Shown: positions 12,301 through 25,075 of the stretch, one piece after another
Position numbering within the stretch: the stretch's first letter is position 1
Layout of the letters: every line of letters starts with the position of its first letter
DNA from: Casuarius casuarius
Taxonomy: Eukaryota > Chordata > Aves > Casuariiformes > Casuariidae
Direction: 5' to 3'
Length of the DNA stretch: 64,000 nucleotides
Assembly (NCBI GenBank): GCA_003342895.1
Contig: PTFA01000314.1
Location: 979,413-1,043,412, forward strand
Position numbers and translations under genes: made by a program
The notes under the pieces: generated by a model
What the model saw: only the letters and a program-made list of their open reading frames with translations
Told to the model about the DNA's origin: nothing
The model's database searches: none

Positions 12301-15300
12301 CAGTGCTGGGGAAACTGGAAAAGGACAGGATGGGGAAAGGCATCCTCCTCCTCTCTGCAGTTCAGGAAGTTATTTCCCAGCCGTACAGCTTGGGAGTTTG
12401 GTGGGCTCTGCAGGCATTTTATTTTCTGCTAGGTCCCCGAAGGCAGAAGTTTCCACACCTCTTCCTTTTGGCTTTTCAAGTATCTCTGCAGTTTCTCGCT
12501 CCTTTTGAACGAAGATAAATAACAGCTTGGCATTTCCCATTGGCAGCTGGCCCTAACCCAAAGGTCAGCTCGGCGTTAGTCACAGTGGCATTTCCACATG
12601 CCAGCGTCCATCTGTGGAAGCGTGCTTTGTTGCCGAAACTGGAGCTTCCTGGGAATTAGCAACTAAACATGCTTTGCCCTCAACAATTAAGCTGCATTTC
12701 AGAGCTGATTTACTTGCAGATGCGCAAGAANAAGCTTTCTGGAAATAATGTGTCCTCTGACCAAGGTCATAATGCCACTAGGCAGAATAGCTGATAACTT
12801 TTTAAGTCTTGTGCTCTTTATATCAAGAGCATATTAATTATATAACAATCATCAGGATTACAAATCAAAGAGTCACTAAAACAGACTTTAGTTGTCTCAG
12901 CAAAAAAGAGAAGTGGATTGCAAATCTATTATTCAACCTGATACAAGCACTGAATTAAACATGGAGTTGTTACAATCTTTGTTTTCTTAGNATTATGTGC
13001 TTTTCTCAAGAGCATGGTATATTTTACAGATACAGCAAGGCTAAATTTGCTCTCTTAGCAAGGTTTGAATTAGATGCTGCTTGCATCACTGTTCTGAATT
13101 GAAGTATATGTTAATATAAAATCATTGTAGTCTTTTGTTTTAAAATCTGTGTCAGACCTATGCCAGGAGCAGAGATCTGTATGCTACATCCTGCCAGGGG
13201 AGTAAGGTGCTGCAAACATTGCCGGTGTGCCCTCAGCCCTTTAGTTCCTATAATAAACCTAGGTGGGAGGCCAGGTGCGCTCCAGCTAAAGCAAGGTTGT
13301 AACAGCCTGCAAGGGTACAGCAGCGGGAAGGCGACCCACTGCTCCAGAGTAGTTTTCCGTATTTTGCTCCTCAGGCCAACCCTGTTTACAAAACTCACGG
13401 GGTCTTCGGTGGAGTGTTAAGGACTGCCATTCCCTCTGGTCCCCCACATATTAGAGCTTTGTAGCACTAAACAAAAAAATGGGCTTTTACCAAGTTAAAT
13501 GGGAGCACTGTTAGGTCAATGCTGAGCTGCTTTGCAAAAACCACTCGGAAGAACTAATAAGTGTGCTGTGCATCTGCATTTGTAGCCAGCTACCCGTTAT
13601 GGATGACCTTTCCATCTAAAGCGATCTTCCAAAGAACCAGAGGGAGCTTTTTTCAGAAGTTAACAAAAGTATATTTGAAGCAGCAAAACCTGCCCCTCAC
13701 CCTGTGTTGCGCAGATACAGAAAGTCTCTTCTGTTAAGGAACTAGCCTTCAAAAGGCAAAGAAAAGACAAATCTTGCCAGCTGGTACTGGCAATTAGAGA
13801 CTTCTGCACCAGAGTATCCATCCTTGACCTCAGTTGATTTGGACTTTTAAATAACCACCCCTGCAGTGGCAGAGGGCTACTTGCTGGACACAAATATGTG
13901 CATCTTTTTAAAAAGTGACTTTCAAGGAGCAGAGGGGTTGAGAGGATTGTTGGTGTATATTCTAGCTCCTGAGCCAGCATTTGCAACCTTCTGCGATGTA
14001 GGTGGTCAAAATGGATGCGTTTTTCCACAAACATCCCCCCTATCTTTTTCCAATGTGTGTCAGGGCTTAAAATAGTTCACTTTTTTGATATTTCCGTAGG
14101 AAACAGGGAAGACAGTTTGGAGATAATATTTTCCATGAGGAGGATTTTTCCAGAGTGAGTCACAATTTTTGTTAATTGTGATATTTTAAAGGAATTTTAT
14201 CTCTACATTCCTGCCTGCTTTTCCTTCTTCCTATATGACATTGTCTCCCATGATTTATAACCGTTTTATGATACTGCCTACTGGCTATCCCTGTGATCCA
14301 CCTGACAACAGGAAGGATTTTGTGGGAAAGGCTGTTGCTCTGCTGGGTCAGGATTCCCATCCACCAAGAACAGGCAGGGTCCGATCCTGCCTCCATTCGA
14401 GTTAAGGTTTTTACTACGCCCATCACATTAACAGTCTCTTTGCTCTATGGCAGTACCTTTTCCCAGAGAGGAGTGTTTGTGGCATTGGTTCTCTGGAAAA
14501 GAGTGCCTCCAGCAGCCAGTGACTCCTTCCTGGGGCTGGCATGGGAATCTGCTGCCCATGGTCACCATCCCTACTCCCAGGTCCCTAGATGAGCTCGGCC
14601 CATGCAGCTACTCCAGCACCACCTAATGAGACGGTCACTGTTCTCCAAAACACNGCTGGGCTTAGCACATTCGTACAAACACAGCAGGCTTCCAAAGCCA
14701 GTGTGCATTGCTGCGGTTTCAAGGAGGGGTTAGGGAAGCAGGCAATCTGCCTTTGGGTGACTTTGGCCCAGGGAGTGGGCAAAGCCTAACCAAGTCTGTA
14801 ATTCAGCTCAAAGCCTGCAAGGCACAGCCCTTGAAAGCAGTATTTCCGAGTTATTTCAGCAGCAGCTGAGGGAACAGGGCTGAGGGAACGGGGCAGACGG
14901 ACCGTCACGAGTAGGTAACCAGCTGGTGGGTGTATCATGCACAAGCCTCGTCCAAGCTGGGTGGGGTAGGATGGTACCACAGTCAGTGAGGGAGAGCCGT
15001 CGTCCTCTTTCAGAAGCACTGCATTTGGTGGCATTGGGCAAGCCCCACATTCGCTTTGACAGTGCACTTGGATAGCATACAGTTAGGGAATTTGGGTATC
15101 TTAAAATAGGGTCTTACAATGTCTCGACTGTGCGATGGGCGGAAAGTGAAAAAGACCATCAGGCTGTCATTCTTGTGCACTTTCAGAGATTTCGCTGTGC
15201 TTTGGATGCTAGAAGTAAGAAGCGTGACCACTCCTGGAGGTGCTCCATGTTGTGACACTTGGCCTTTTGTCTAGAGAAAAGGTTATCTGTACTTCCTTGC

Positions 15301-18050
15301 AGTTTAGACATAAGGAAGTATAATACGACCCATTTCCAAGAGGTCTTTCTGAATGCANCTCCCTTCCCTGGAAGTTTTATCCTCCTTTCCCATAATGATT
15401 GTACATACATCACCTGCTCAGGCTTTTGTATTTTCAGTTACTCTCCAAGAGCTCCGAGACATGTTTCAAAATGTGAACGAGATACAGCTTGGCAGGAAGA
15501 GGATGTGACTCCTTAGACATTAATAGAGAGCTGGGCAAACGAAAAATACATTCGTAGCAGTTTGCAGTATATAACATCACTCCTGTGATGTTTGAAGTAA
15601 GCGTGTTGACTCACCAGGTGCTGGGTGCAGTGCTGGCCTTCTGACCTAGGGATGCAGGCAGTTGTCACTGCCATCTCACAAGACTGTATGAAGGATTAGA
15701 AAAATGTTTCCAAAAAGCCTCGACCTCAAGCATTTTAGTCTCTAATTGCATGCCTCTGAAGAACATCCCGTTAGAACAGCTTATTAAAAGCAAAGAAGGA
15801 GGCTTTCATTTAGCACACTTCCAAGTCTTTAACTTACAAGCCACAGCTATATAGGGCAGAGTCTCACTGGGCTGCATCTAGGTGCTAGAAATGCAGTTTA
15901 ATTCCAAATGTTGTCTAGGTCATCTGCAGACCTGTAGTAAATTAATTACATTGATAGAAGGCACATCATATATATTTCATGAAGCAAGCATGCAGTCCCA
16001 GGCTTGAAACAGTGCCAAGGGTGTTGATAAGTGCTCCTGGCACGCATTTATTAAAGTTTGTTCTCCAGACAGTTTGGTTTGAGAGCCACCCAGGCAGTAT
16101 GAGGTCACCTTTGCTGGAACCAGAGGAGTGTCAGCTTTTCTCATCCAAGAGGACTCAAAACCATAGGCTGGTCTAGCCAAGAACTGGGGCTATGGTCTAG
16201 CCAAGAACTGGGGCACAGCTCTGGCCACGGAGGTACCAGATGCCCCACTGCAGCTCCAGGCTCTCTGCATTGTCCCTGACCATCTGCAGCCAGGGCCTGA
16301 GGCACAGATCACACCTGGTTGCAAACAGGCTTTTGGAGATGCTGCTGCCTCAGCTCCTTGCACTTTCCAGCAAAGGGGATTTAACAGTGCAAGTGTTTTC
16401 TCAATAACCTTTGCCGGTATATGGGAGTGCCGCCTCTTAACCTTGAGCAGATCCGAGGGACTTCCAGGTAAAAAGTCAGCTTGCTGGTAAAGATTTTAAA
16501 ACCAGTTTTGTTGGCCTCAGAGTTTTTATATTCTGAAGTGNTTTTTTTCTGTCAAGTACCTTTGCCAAATCAAGAGGTCCTTTAAGCATTAGCAATGATA
16601 ANTCCTCCTTTGCGTTAACTGCTGAGGCCAAGTACTCCATTCACTTACCTATCCAAATGCTCCTTGGACTGGAAAGTGAATTTTGTTCTTCACTGAACCA
16701 GTTTAGTTTGTTTCCAGTAGCCCTAGATTTTCTCTAATGTTACACATTTTACTATTTTGATCCTAAATGAGATCTGAAAGCACAGCGTTACGTGACTGGT
16801 GTGCAGGAGTAAGGATATATCAAGGTTCACTTGCATTTGAGCATTTCCCCTCCCCATAAAGAGAGTGGTTGAGCTTTAAGTACTCTGCCCTCACCGCTAG
16901 GAACAGATTTTGTTTCAGAGCAGCTCAGTTTCTGATTAGGCACCCAAACAGTTTTCTGTGTTCCAGAAAACAGTGAGCTTTTTTCTTTTTAAGGAAACAG
17001 TTGCTTTCAGGTTAATTGAACTGTCATTCCAAAAACCTTGACTTTGGATGCTGCGCAATGTGGGAAGGTCTGGTGACAGCAACTGTTAGAAAAATGCCTG
17101 GGGCGAAAAAGGGCTCCTTGCTGAAATGTAAGATGGTGGAGTTAGAGTCATCACAGCCTAACTAGAGCCATAGGGATCTTCTAGAGACTTGCCAGTCCCC
17201 TTCACTCAAATCTTGTGAGTTTAGCCTAGAAAACAGTAGAATTAACTAAAAATAGGTAACGTTCTGCTTCCCTTTGTATGCTTTTGGGTTTTGGACCNCT
17301 AGGTTTAACATGTATCAATGGAGAGATTTAGTGAAAGCTGAGCTTTTCCCATATTAATATGACTCCAGGAGCTGGGGCATTATGAAAATACCAAATATTA
17401 TCAACTATGGTAAAAGAATTGACATCACTGCTTATAAAATGCTTGCAAGTTGTTTTGCTGATGCAAAAGGAGGTGAGAGAGACATTTTTCACCAGCTCTA
17501 ATTTAAGTAAGCACATAATCCAGTATATAATTCTGTAAATCATTGCATGCCTGAAGTTATTTTGCATCATAATTTAAGGAAGCACAATTGCAGAATGTTA
17601 ATTTTGTCAAAATAGGCTATTTTAATGTGTTCAGGCATTGTAAGCTATACTTTAAAAATCTGAAAGGTGCAATTCTTTTTCGAGAACGCTGCATGATGAT
17701 GATTTTATGAGAAACAACAAATGAGATCTTCAGCTAGCTTTGACCGGATTATCTGTCAACATCACTGGGCCCGTGCTTATGTATCATGCTGAAGATCTAC
17801 CTGTTGTTAAATTACTTTAATACGTTCAGTAACCGAAAATTGTCTGTGCGCGTTTTCTGAGCAGGATGGCGGGCAGTTGTACAGCCCGCTGCCGGGCGCA
17901 GCCTGATGCCAGGTGAACACACACTGATTAGACTAGAAGATCCAAGTAATAACAAACAAGTAGTGAATATGAAAATGTTGCGAATGTATTTGCACCTTGC
18001 CAGGGCAGTGGGATTATTCCTTATCCTGGGCCTTTTTGTTTGCTTTTCAG
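9397..18050 (+). other. EPHA5: EPHA5 intron
   Basis: An 8.7-kb intron between the transmembrane exon and the cassette. Two short tandem duplications are visible: a 24-bp period at 16169-16214 and a near-perfect 16-bp duplication around 14872-14903. I see no exon-like segment, RNA gene or intact transposon. The acceptor is well formed (ttgtttgcttttcag). Confidence 0.8.
16169..16214. repeat. 24-bp tandem duplication
   Basis: Two adjacent copies of a 24-bp unit beginning TGGTCTAGCCAAGAACTGGG. The copies are identical over the first 22 bases. The near-perfect identity suggests a recent local duplication inside the intron. No function is suggested. Confidence 0.85.
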
Positions 18051-18116
18051 TTGCTGCGATCATGGCTGTGGGTGGGCTTCTTCTCTGCGTGCTGTTGCCT
18101 ATCCGAGCCTAATATG
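18051..18116 (+). CDS. EPHA5: EPHA5 alternative cassette exon: cysteine-rich juxtamembrane insert
   Basis: A 66-nt exon in the same phase as its neighbours adds 22 residues (131-152) directly after the membrane helix. The peptide reads SCCDHGCGWASS, then LRAVAYPSLI, and the next codon (TG|G) is Trp. Human EPHA5 has a matching optional insert, remembered as SCCECGCG...PSLIW, and isoforms without it are known; the skipped form reads SGR-RCGYSK. Acceptor tttgcttttcag and donor ATG|GTCAGT are usable, the donor being weaker than average, as expected for an optional exon. Cysteines at the second, third and seventh residues could be lipid-modified, and YPSL fits the YxxPhi sorting pattern (inference). 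Confidence 0.93.
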
Positions 18117-20604
18117 GTCAGTGTTCTCACCCGCCCTGGCTCCCGTTCGATGTCCCACCTCCGTGTTTTCTGTGCGCAGTCCGCCGCGCTCTCCCTTTCT
18201 TGTACTGGCCTGCAAATCGCTTTCTCATCCGACCTCTNCACCCAGCTTGTCTCTCTCAACAAGTGAAAATAGCCTTACCCGAAGCACAGTTGTTCTCCAG
18301 TAAGAGCAGGGGTCCCCAAGGCCAATCCGATATGTTGTCCCATGGTGGATGGATGCAGACAACACACCAGCAATGTTATGTGTTGTAACAAACATCATGT
18401 AACTTGTATGCTGGATGCTTCATCCAAATCTGCTTCCTGTCACCAAGAGGGTGGGGGAGATAGTTTGCCAAAAAGAAAGAGAAAGAAGGGGCAGGCNGGA
18501 GGGAGCATTTTTAATGGCATGTAATGTGCATGTCAGTGAAATGAGCTGTATGTCATTGGTGCCGATGACATGAGGCTGTTTGCAAGGATATGCCCGAGGC
18601 GCTGTGGACATATCGTTGCTGGCACTGGGCACCAGGTGTCTGTGCTGCATGCTGCCCTGTCCTGCGACCGCCTCTTGCCAGGCTGCCTGACCACCTTCTG
18701 TGCTGTCCTATTCGCTCCTCTTTCCCTACTCATCAAAGCAAGGGTGGGTTTAATTTCTGTCCATGTGTCTGGACACGAGTTGGGTTGTTCCCCAAAAGGG
18801 AATGTGGTTTAGGGCTCTGAATCAGCTGCAAGCTGTGTGGGCAGTGATCTTCTGAAGCTGGCTAGGAGATGAGGGAAGTTGCAACCATCAAGCATTCGCT
18901 TTCAACCATAGGAGTGCGGAGACGTCCCACTTGCGTTCCTGGCCAGCCACAGGTTTTGCCGTGTAGCTAGGCGAGCTGTGTGAAACTTTTATGCTCTGTT
19001 TTCTGAAGGATGCTAAGGCTTTGCGTAGTGTTAGCTGGGGTGTGCTGCAGTCTCCACGGCAGAGCACAGCAGTGGCCAGGGCAGACCATTCCTGTGTCCT
19101 CTAGTCCCATGGTTTGGCTCTGACAGGGCCTGAACCAGCTGCTTTGGGGACGGAATAAGGAAATCTGGCAGTCTGTAGTTTCTCCCCCTGTAGGAGAAGG
19201 GGTCCCATCTCAGTGCTGGCTGAAAGCTGTGTGGCTGCAGTTAGCGTGTGCAGCCTGGCCAGCCTCGCATGCCCTCCCAGACACCCACGTGTCCCTCACT
19301 CTTGGTGCCATGTTCATGCATTTTATAGCTTCTGTCTGACGGGGGACATGGGAAAAATCCCTTGCTTGGAGCACAGGGAGGAGCTGGCCTCAGCCTGCAA
19401 AGGCCCCAAAGCNGAAGGCTGTTTTTTTGCTGTTGGGGTGTTTTTTAGTCAGTTTTCACGACTTCCGAGCTCTTAAGAGCAGCATTAGGAAGGTAGATTG
19501 CTCAGCTTGAAATGTTTGGCTGCAAAAAGTTCTTCTGGTCTGTGTGGCTGTTTCTGGAGGTGACCAGTTTGGCACTGGCTGCCTTAAAAGTAATTCTGTA
19601 TTTTGTCATGCCTGTTCCACCAAAGCACAGGGATTTGTGCTCCAGATTTCCTCCACTAGGCAACAAGAGGGTGGCACCAATGGACAATATTGGACATGCC
19701 TGCTCAGAAGAGCAGGGCACACACCGAACATAGCAAAGGAACAAGATTAAGTGACTGGTTATAAAGGAAAGGGAGAGACACAGAGAAAGCCTGACTGACC
19801 TGGAAAAGGCCTTCTGCAAGTTTCCTGCCAACTCGCAGAGCAAATAACATGGCAACAAGTTGCTGTCCTGGGAGGTGGAAATGGGAAAAGTGACTTCAAG
19901 GCCCAGGCACCGTCAGCTCTGCTCAAGGAAGGCAGGACAAGCTCTTTAAAGAGATTTATGGGGCTCACTTCAGAGGGAGCTTCCTGCAAGAGGAGGAAAT
20001 GGCATCTTGTTTAAATTATTTTAATTGTTCTCCCAGCAACTTAGGAAAGCTGTGAGTCATTCAGCGCAAAGGCAGGGAGANACTGAAAGCTAAAAATACT
20101 GCAGCTGGAATTTGGAAACTTCCTCTGTACGGCATCCAAGTCACTCGGAGGTCAAATACAGGATCACGCAGTGCCGAGCAGGCTGGCGGTGCCTGGGAAA
20201 ACAGTGGAAAAGGCAGTGAGTCGTCAGCAAGGGCATCTGCACTGGCTTCATCTCAGCAGATCAGCTTGTGTATCTTTGAACGGAGCTGAATATCATAGCT
20301 TGTAATCTCATCGTCTTTTACATGACTGTCCTCTTTTGATCATGTTCTCCAAGTTGTAGGACTCGCAGAGGAGGTAGAGGAGGAGCTGAATGAACAGATT
20401 CCCAGCCATCAGGGGTTACACCAGGTTATTCCAGACAGAAGTTTGGGCCGGTGCAATGGCAATAACTCATTACAGACGTGATCAAAAGGCAGGGAAATGA
20501 AATGAAAGCAGGAGGAAAGGGAACAGAAAAATGGAAAACACAGTGTAAAAGTGATGCATTTTAGACCAGTCCCTTGAGTATTCCCTGGTTTTGTGGTACT
20601 AAGT

Positions 20605-20672
20605 ATATTCTAGAATATTCTAGAATATGAGTATAGTATAGTATATTCTAGAATATTCTATATTCTATTTTC
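20605..20672. promoter_or_regulatory. Palindromic block matching heat-shock-element consensus
   Basis: TTCTAGAATATTCTAGAA at 20608-20625 is four perfectly spaced, alternately inverted nGAAn units, an ideal HSF binding array. A second three-unit array starts at 20646, with an imperfect TTC continuing at 20663. Between them lies a short AGTAT/GTATA tandem stretch. The block could instead be a simple AT-rich palindrome that expanded by slippage; sequence alone does not decide. Confidence 0.5.
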
Positions 20673-23600
20673 TAAGTATAATCATAAGCAGCCACAGACC
20701 AGCCTTAGTAGAGGTAGGCTTTTGCCTCTGGCTCTCAATAGTGGGGTCATTTGTGGAGCATAAAGCTGCTTGTTAAACAGGTTATTGTCTCCACACGTGA
20801 ACCGAGGCCCCAGGATCTCAGCCAGATGGACGGAGGCCACTTTGTTCCTCCGGATGGACTTCAGTCCTGCCCTGCAACACGTCCTGCAGGCTTATTGCTT
20901 TAGCAGCCTGGAATAAACACTCTGAGCTGAGCACTAACCCCACATAAACAACAGCCCAGTGCTTCTTGCAAGCCTCCTGTGAGATGGCATCTCAAGAGGA
21001 CTTGGATGCACTTCTCAAAGGTGCTGTAGTAAAGGATGTGTTTCTGAGGGAAGGCCCAACAAAGCAAGTGGGGTTTTGTCACCGTTTCGGAGAAGTGCAC
21101 AGAGTTCACTTCTCCCAGACTTAAGAGATTAAATACTTTTTTAAACCTCTGCAGGACCAGGAGCGGAGTTTGCATGCTCCTTTGGTGCACAACTGATTTA
21201 TGGTAGTGGCTGCACCTAGCAAAGCGAGGTNCTATTCCTTGTTGGGCACTTCCAGTGCTCTCCCCACTTCCAGGCATGCCTTGGCCATGTGCTCAAATTC
21301 TTTGGCATATGGCTGTAAACAGTATCTAAAACCTGCAAATTGCAGCCTTTGGCCTCAGGCGTGGCTGTCCAAGGTCCAGCCCCATTTAGGGACGGTCCCC
21401 TGACCTGGTGTCCCTGGGTGGGGACATGGGAGCTCCTTTCCTCAGGTGCTGTCTGGCTTTTGGGAATGCCCCAGTGACAAGGGCATGGGAAACCTCAAGT
21501 TCAGGTGCAAACCACCTCCATCAGTCCGAGGAGAGCAAGTGTCTCACTGCCTCATTTCTTGCCGTTGGAATGGGTTTTCTCTGCGAGTTGGCTTCTGCCA
21601 TGCCAGGCAACAGGCATTGGTTTCCCGATTGGGTTCTTCATCTTTCTACCTGTCCGTTTTATATTTTATAAACCTATATAGGGATCATTTTACAATTTCA
21701 CTTTTATAATCTGCCCCGTCAATATTTTATGAGCTGCCTGCCAATCCGCAAGTAGTTTTTAAATAAGACATGATGCCGTAAGAATACTTAAAATCTCACT
21801 TTTTTCCCCTCTGATATTTTTATTGAAAAGCATAGAGCTATGCAAGGAAGATATTGGCTTTCTAGATTCAGAAACTGGGCCGAATCTACAGCAGGGGTAA
21901 CTGGCTTGAGGTTCAGGCTTGCTTCTGAATTACATCATCTCTTTGGTCAAGTGTCTCAAGCTCAGTGGGAGAGAAAATGAGTGTCAGGATCTTTATACTT
22001 TTGCTGTACAGGATAGAGAAAACATATAGAAGATCTACATTTTGTACAATGACAATAAACGAGAGAATTTATCTTCTATCAGGAGAACTTCAGCTTGCAG
22101 CTTTTTCCAATAAATATTAAGAACAAATGCACATGCAGAAATGTGTTATTTCAAACACAAGTAGAATTTTTTTCTCCCAAAGATACCTTTTAAAAGCAGA
22201 AATTTAGATAATTTATCTGTCGATAAGCTGTGTTACATAGTGCAACAGGACTGCAACTTGAAATTGCAGCTTTTTATAGGTTTTGGTGTGGGAAAAAAGA
22301 AGAAAAAACTTCTGTTGTGTGGCATTTAACAGAGCTCAAAGTCCAGAAGGGAAGAAGTGCAGTTTAGCTCCAGGCAACATAGGCATGGGCTATTTCTCAG
22401 GGTGGTTTAAGGACATGAGGCTGTGAAAGGCTCAAATGACAGTAATGGGCAGGTTTTGTAAGAAGGTTTGTTAGCGATGTTAAGCTGTTGCTGCAGAGTC
22501 ATAGTCCGCTAGCTGCAATTGCACTTTGGTTCTTCTCGTTGAGGTTTGTTTTAACGATGCTCTGGGGGTGGCAGAGCCCGATTTAGTATGTCAATGCGAC
22601 GCGTTGCTGTATGCGTTACATGGCTCCGGAGAGGGCACAGGCAGAGGCAGCTTGTTTGCCTTGGTCCTTTGAGCATGTCCCAGTGCAGTACAGCACTGGC
22701 NGTTTTGCATCGAGGTGTGCTCAGATCGCTGTGCTGAAGGGATTACTTGTTCCCCTTCTCTCTTCCCTCCCCTCTTTCCAGTTTTAGCATTTGCGTCTCT
22801 TTACAGTTGAGTCATCCTGAGATGCAGTTAGTAAGAAGGGTTATGTCGGAAAAGATTTTTTTATAGGTGAAATACTCTAAACCTGAGGAAGAGATAAGGG
22901 TGTTTGCTTTAAAAGGTGAACAGAAGGGATTTTGTATATGCTTTCTGTAGCACAAGGATGAATTGAAACCTATTTATGAGTGGAAATCTGAGTTTTTGAA
23001 TACATATTTTGAAACCTCCTCCCCCACCACCCCCCACTCCTTTTACAGGACTTTTGCAGAAAACTGATATAACTTTCAANACCTTGCAGCAAAAAAAGGG
23101 GGAGTTTGCCAGAAATGGGAATTGATATTGATATGCATATGTTTAGTTTTACACTTTGCAGGGTGGGGATAGAATTGATGAACAGGAGAAGAAACCATTT
23201 TCCGGCCCGTCCTAGCCAGGGATTTCCCACACCAAAACCACCACTGATGTGGTACTCACTTGGAGGGTCTCAGCACGCAGCCAGGGCTTGGTTCCCGGAT
23301 AGTTAGATGGGAGCCCATCTCCGGAAACGACTGAGCGAGGAGATGATCCCTCGTGTTGGCGCATGCTGCACGGCCTCAGCAGCCTGTTTTTCTGGTCTTG
23401 CCTTCATGCATGGCTCCCCTCCCGTCAGCCACTCTGGGCACCCGCACTGTCCTGCTTTTGCCCTCCTCAGCCCTCCAACTCAGCAGCAGTGCCAGCACCC
23501 TGCTGGAGCTGCTGCCCCCACTGCCGAGGAAACCCCACATCCGGTGCTGGGATTTTGTTTTTAGCAGTGAGCGTTTCACCAAGCCTGTGCCAAAACTGCG

Positions 23601-24020
23601 GAGCCGAAAGGCTGCTTGGCCCTTCGCAATGAGGCAGGCAGCAGTTCTGTGTAATGGAGCTTCATGCTGAGGGCATGTTTCATGCAGATGCCCGTTGCTG
23701 CCTCCTCCTAATTACCATTTTGTTTCTGCTAATCATACCTTCTTGCGTGCTGTGAATTGCACTGGAGCGCTTGTATCCCCCGTCCCAAAACCATGGGCAA
23801 TGAAAGAGAAGACTGCAAGTTTCTCAGCTAGGGATCCAGCTGTGCTCACAGGTGGAGTTTGGCTGTCTGGTGCAGACTCGTCCCTCTTCCAAGCTGTGGT
23901 CCTCTGTCTCGGTCCCTGTACTTTGCTTTAAGGGTGATCTAATTCTTATATCTCCTTGTGTCGAGTGCTTGGAAAGAGCAGCAGTTACTGTGCATCATGC
24001 ATATCGCATCGGAGGTTTTT

Positions 24021-24023
<3 letters not shown>

Positions 24024-24064
<41 letters not shown>
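24024..24064. repeat. (TG)n dinucleotide microsatellite
   Basis: About 20 uninterrupted TG units. Long pure tracts like this are usually length-polymorphic and can form Z-DNA. It lies about 0.9 kb upstream of the exon at 25008. Confidence 0.97.
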
Positions 24065-24066
<2 letters not shown>

Positions 24067-25007
24067 CAGATTGCTGTGCCTACATAGTTACCTTGTAGAC
24101 TGCAGCTTCCCAAGGGGTTGTCCGAGTGAAGCAGGTCCCAGACACCACCTCAGCAGCCACTTAAGGGTGATGTGAAAACATCACCCAGGAAACCAGTGAG
24201 AAGGGTGCAGGACGCNTCAGAGGAGATCAGCCAGAGACTAATAGGAGGAACCTCTTGGGGAGCTGCACCTCCTGTACGGCTGCATTTGCAACTCCAGCGT
24301 GCGATTCAGCAGCATGCTTTGCCTTGCCGGGTGCTGATGCCAGAGCATTAGCTCTTGCTGCTGGTCGGGGGGGGGGAGTGGATTGCATGAATGGTAGCTG
24401 CCTGGAGGTGTGCAGGAAACACCCGCGGAGCCAGAAATATATAGGAGACCCTTGAAGGCAGTGAGGCAACAGGTATTCATTTTTTATCCCATCATTTTGC
24501 NTGTGTATAAGATGGGGATATTGGCACAAGGCTGTTTTCTAAAGCGTCAGAATTGAAAGTCCTGTAAAGACACTCAGTGTGTGAAGGGGACCACACAATA
24601 TTGACATTATGATACCTGTAAAAGCAAGGGCCAGGGCTCTGCAGTCCAGGAGATCCCAATTCTGTGATTTTAATGTTTCATCCCATTCCCCTTCCATTGT
24701 CCTTCCTGTTCTTGCTGTTTTCTTCCTAATAGTAGCTAAATTAGATGTACGGTAGATGGAGTTTTTCAGAAGCATCTGTGGGATTTGGAAGCACAAGGCC
24801 AATTGAAAATCAGCGGGCCTTGGGCCCTGAACCACATTAGGGAAAATCCAAGTAGTTTGATGAGCTAAAACTGGGACAGCAGCAATCTGGCCACTTGAGA
24901 GTTAGGATTTGTCACTGCTCTGGATTTTTGTGCTTCATGTGATTGAAGTAATGAGTGGGGTTCAGCTATACCAGAGACCAAAGCATTCTTCTTTTGTTTT
25001 TTTCCAG

Positions 25008-25075
25008 GCGCTGTGGCTATAGCAAGGCTAAACAAGATCCAGAAGAAGAAAAGATGCATTTTCATAATGGCCACA
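25008..25075 (+). CDS. EPHA5: EPHA5 exon: juxtamembrane segment
   Basis: A 68-nt exon encodes residues 153-175 and the first base of codon 176. Read after the cassette it is [20 protein letters not shown] followed by NGH; read without it, Arg replaces Trp. The basic RCGYSK start is a membrane-stop patch, and the acidic PEEEK stretch is typical of EPHA3/EPHA5 juxtamembrane regions. The donor is CACA|GTGAGT. The polypeptide lies in the cytoplasm between the helix and the autoinhibitory tyrosines of the next exon. Confidence 0.96.

Larger units (their letters stand above)
18117..25007 (+). other. EPHA5: EPHA5 intron
   Basis: A 6.9-kb intron after the cassette. It carries a palindromic block at 20605-20672 with perfect heat-shock-element spacing, and a (TG)n microsatellite at 24024-24064. 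A G-run sits near 24366. The acceptor has a strong tract (ttcttcttttgtttttttccag). No other gene is seen. Open frames near 19.2-19.9 and 23.3-23.7 kb look like GC-rich chance frames. Confidence 0.85.

Noticed and set aside
20600..20680. CR1-type 3' terminal repeat (ATTCTATGA)n
   Set aside because: The motif here is TTCTAGAATA, palindromic, and not the CR1 octamer; no CR1 body precedes it.
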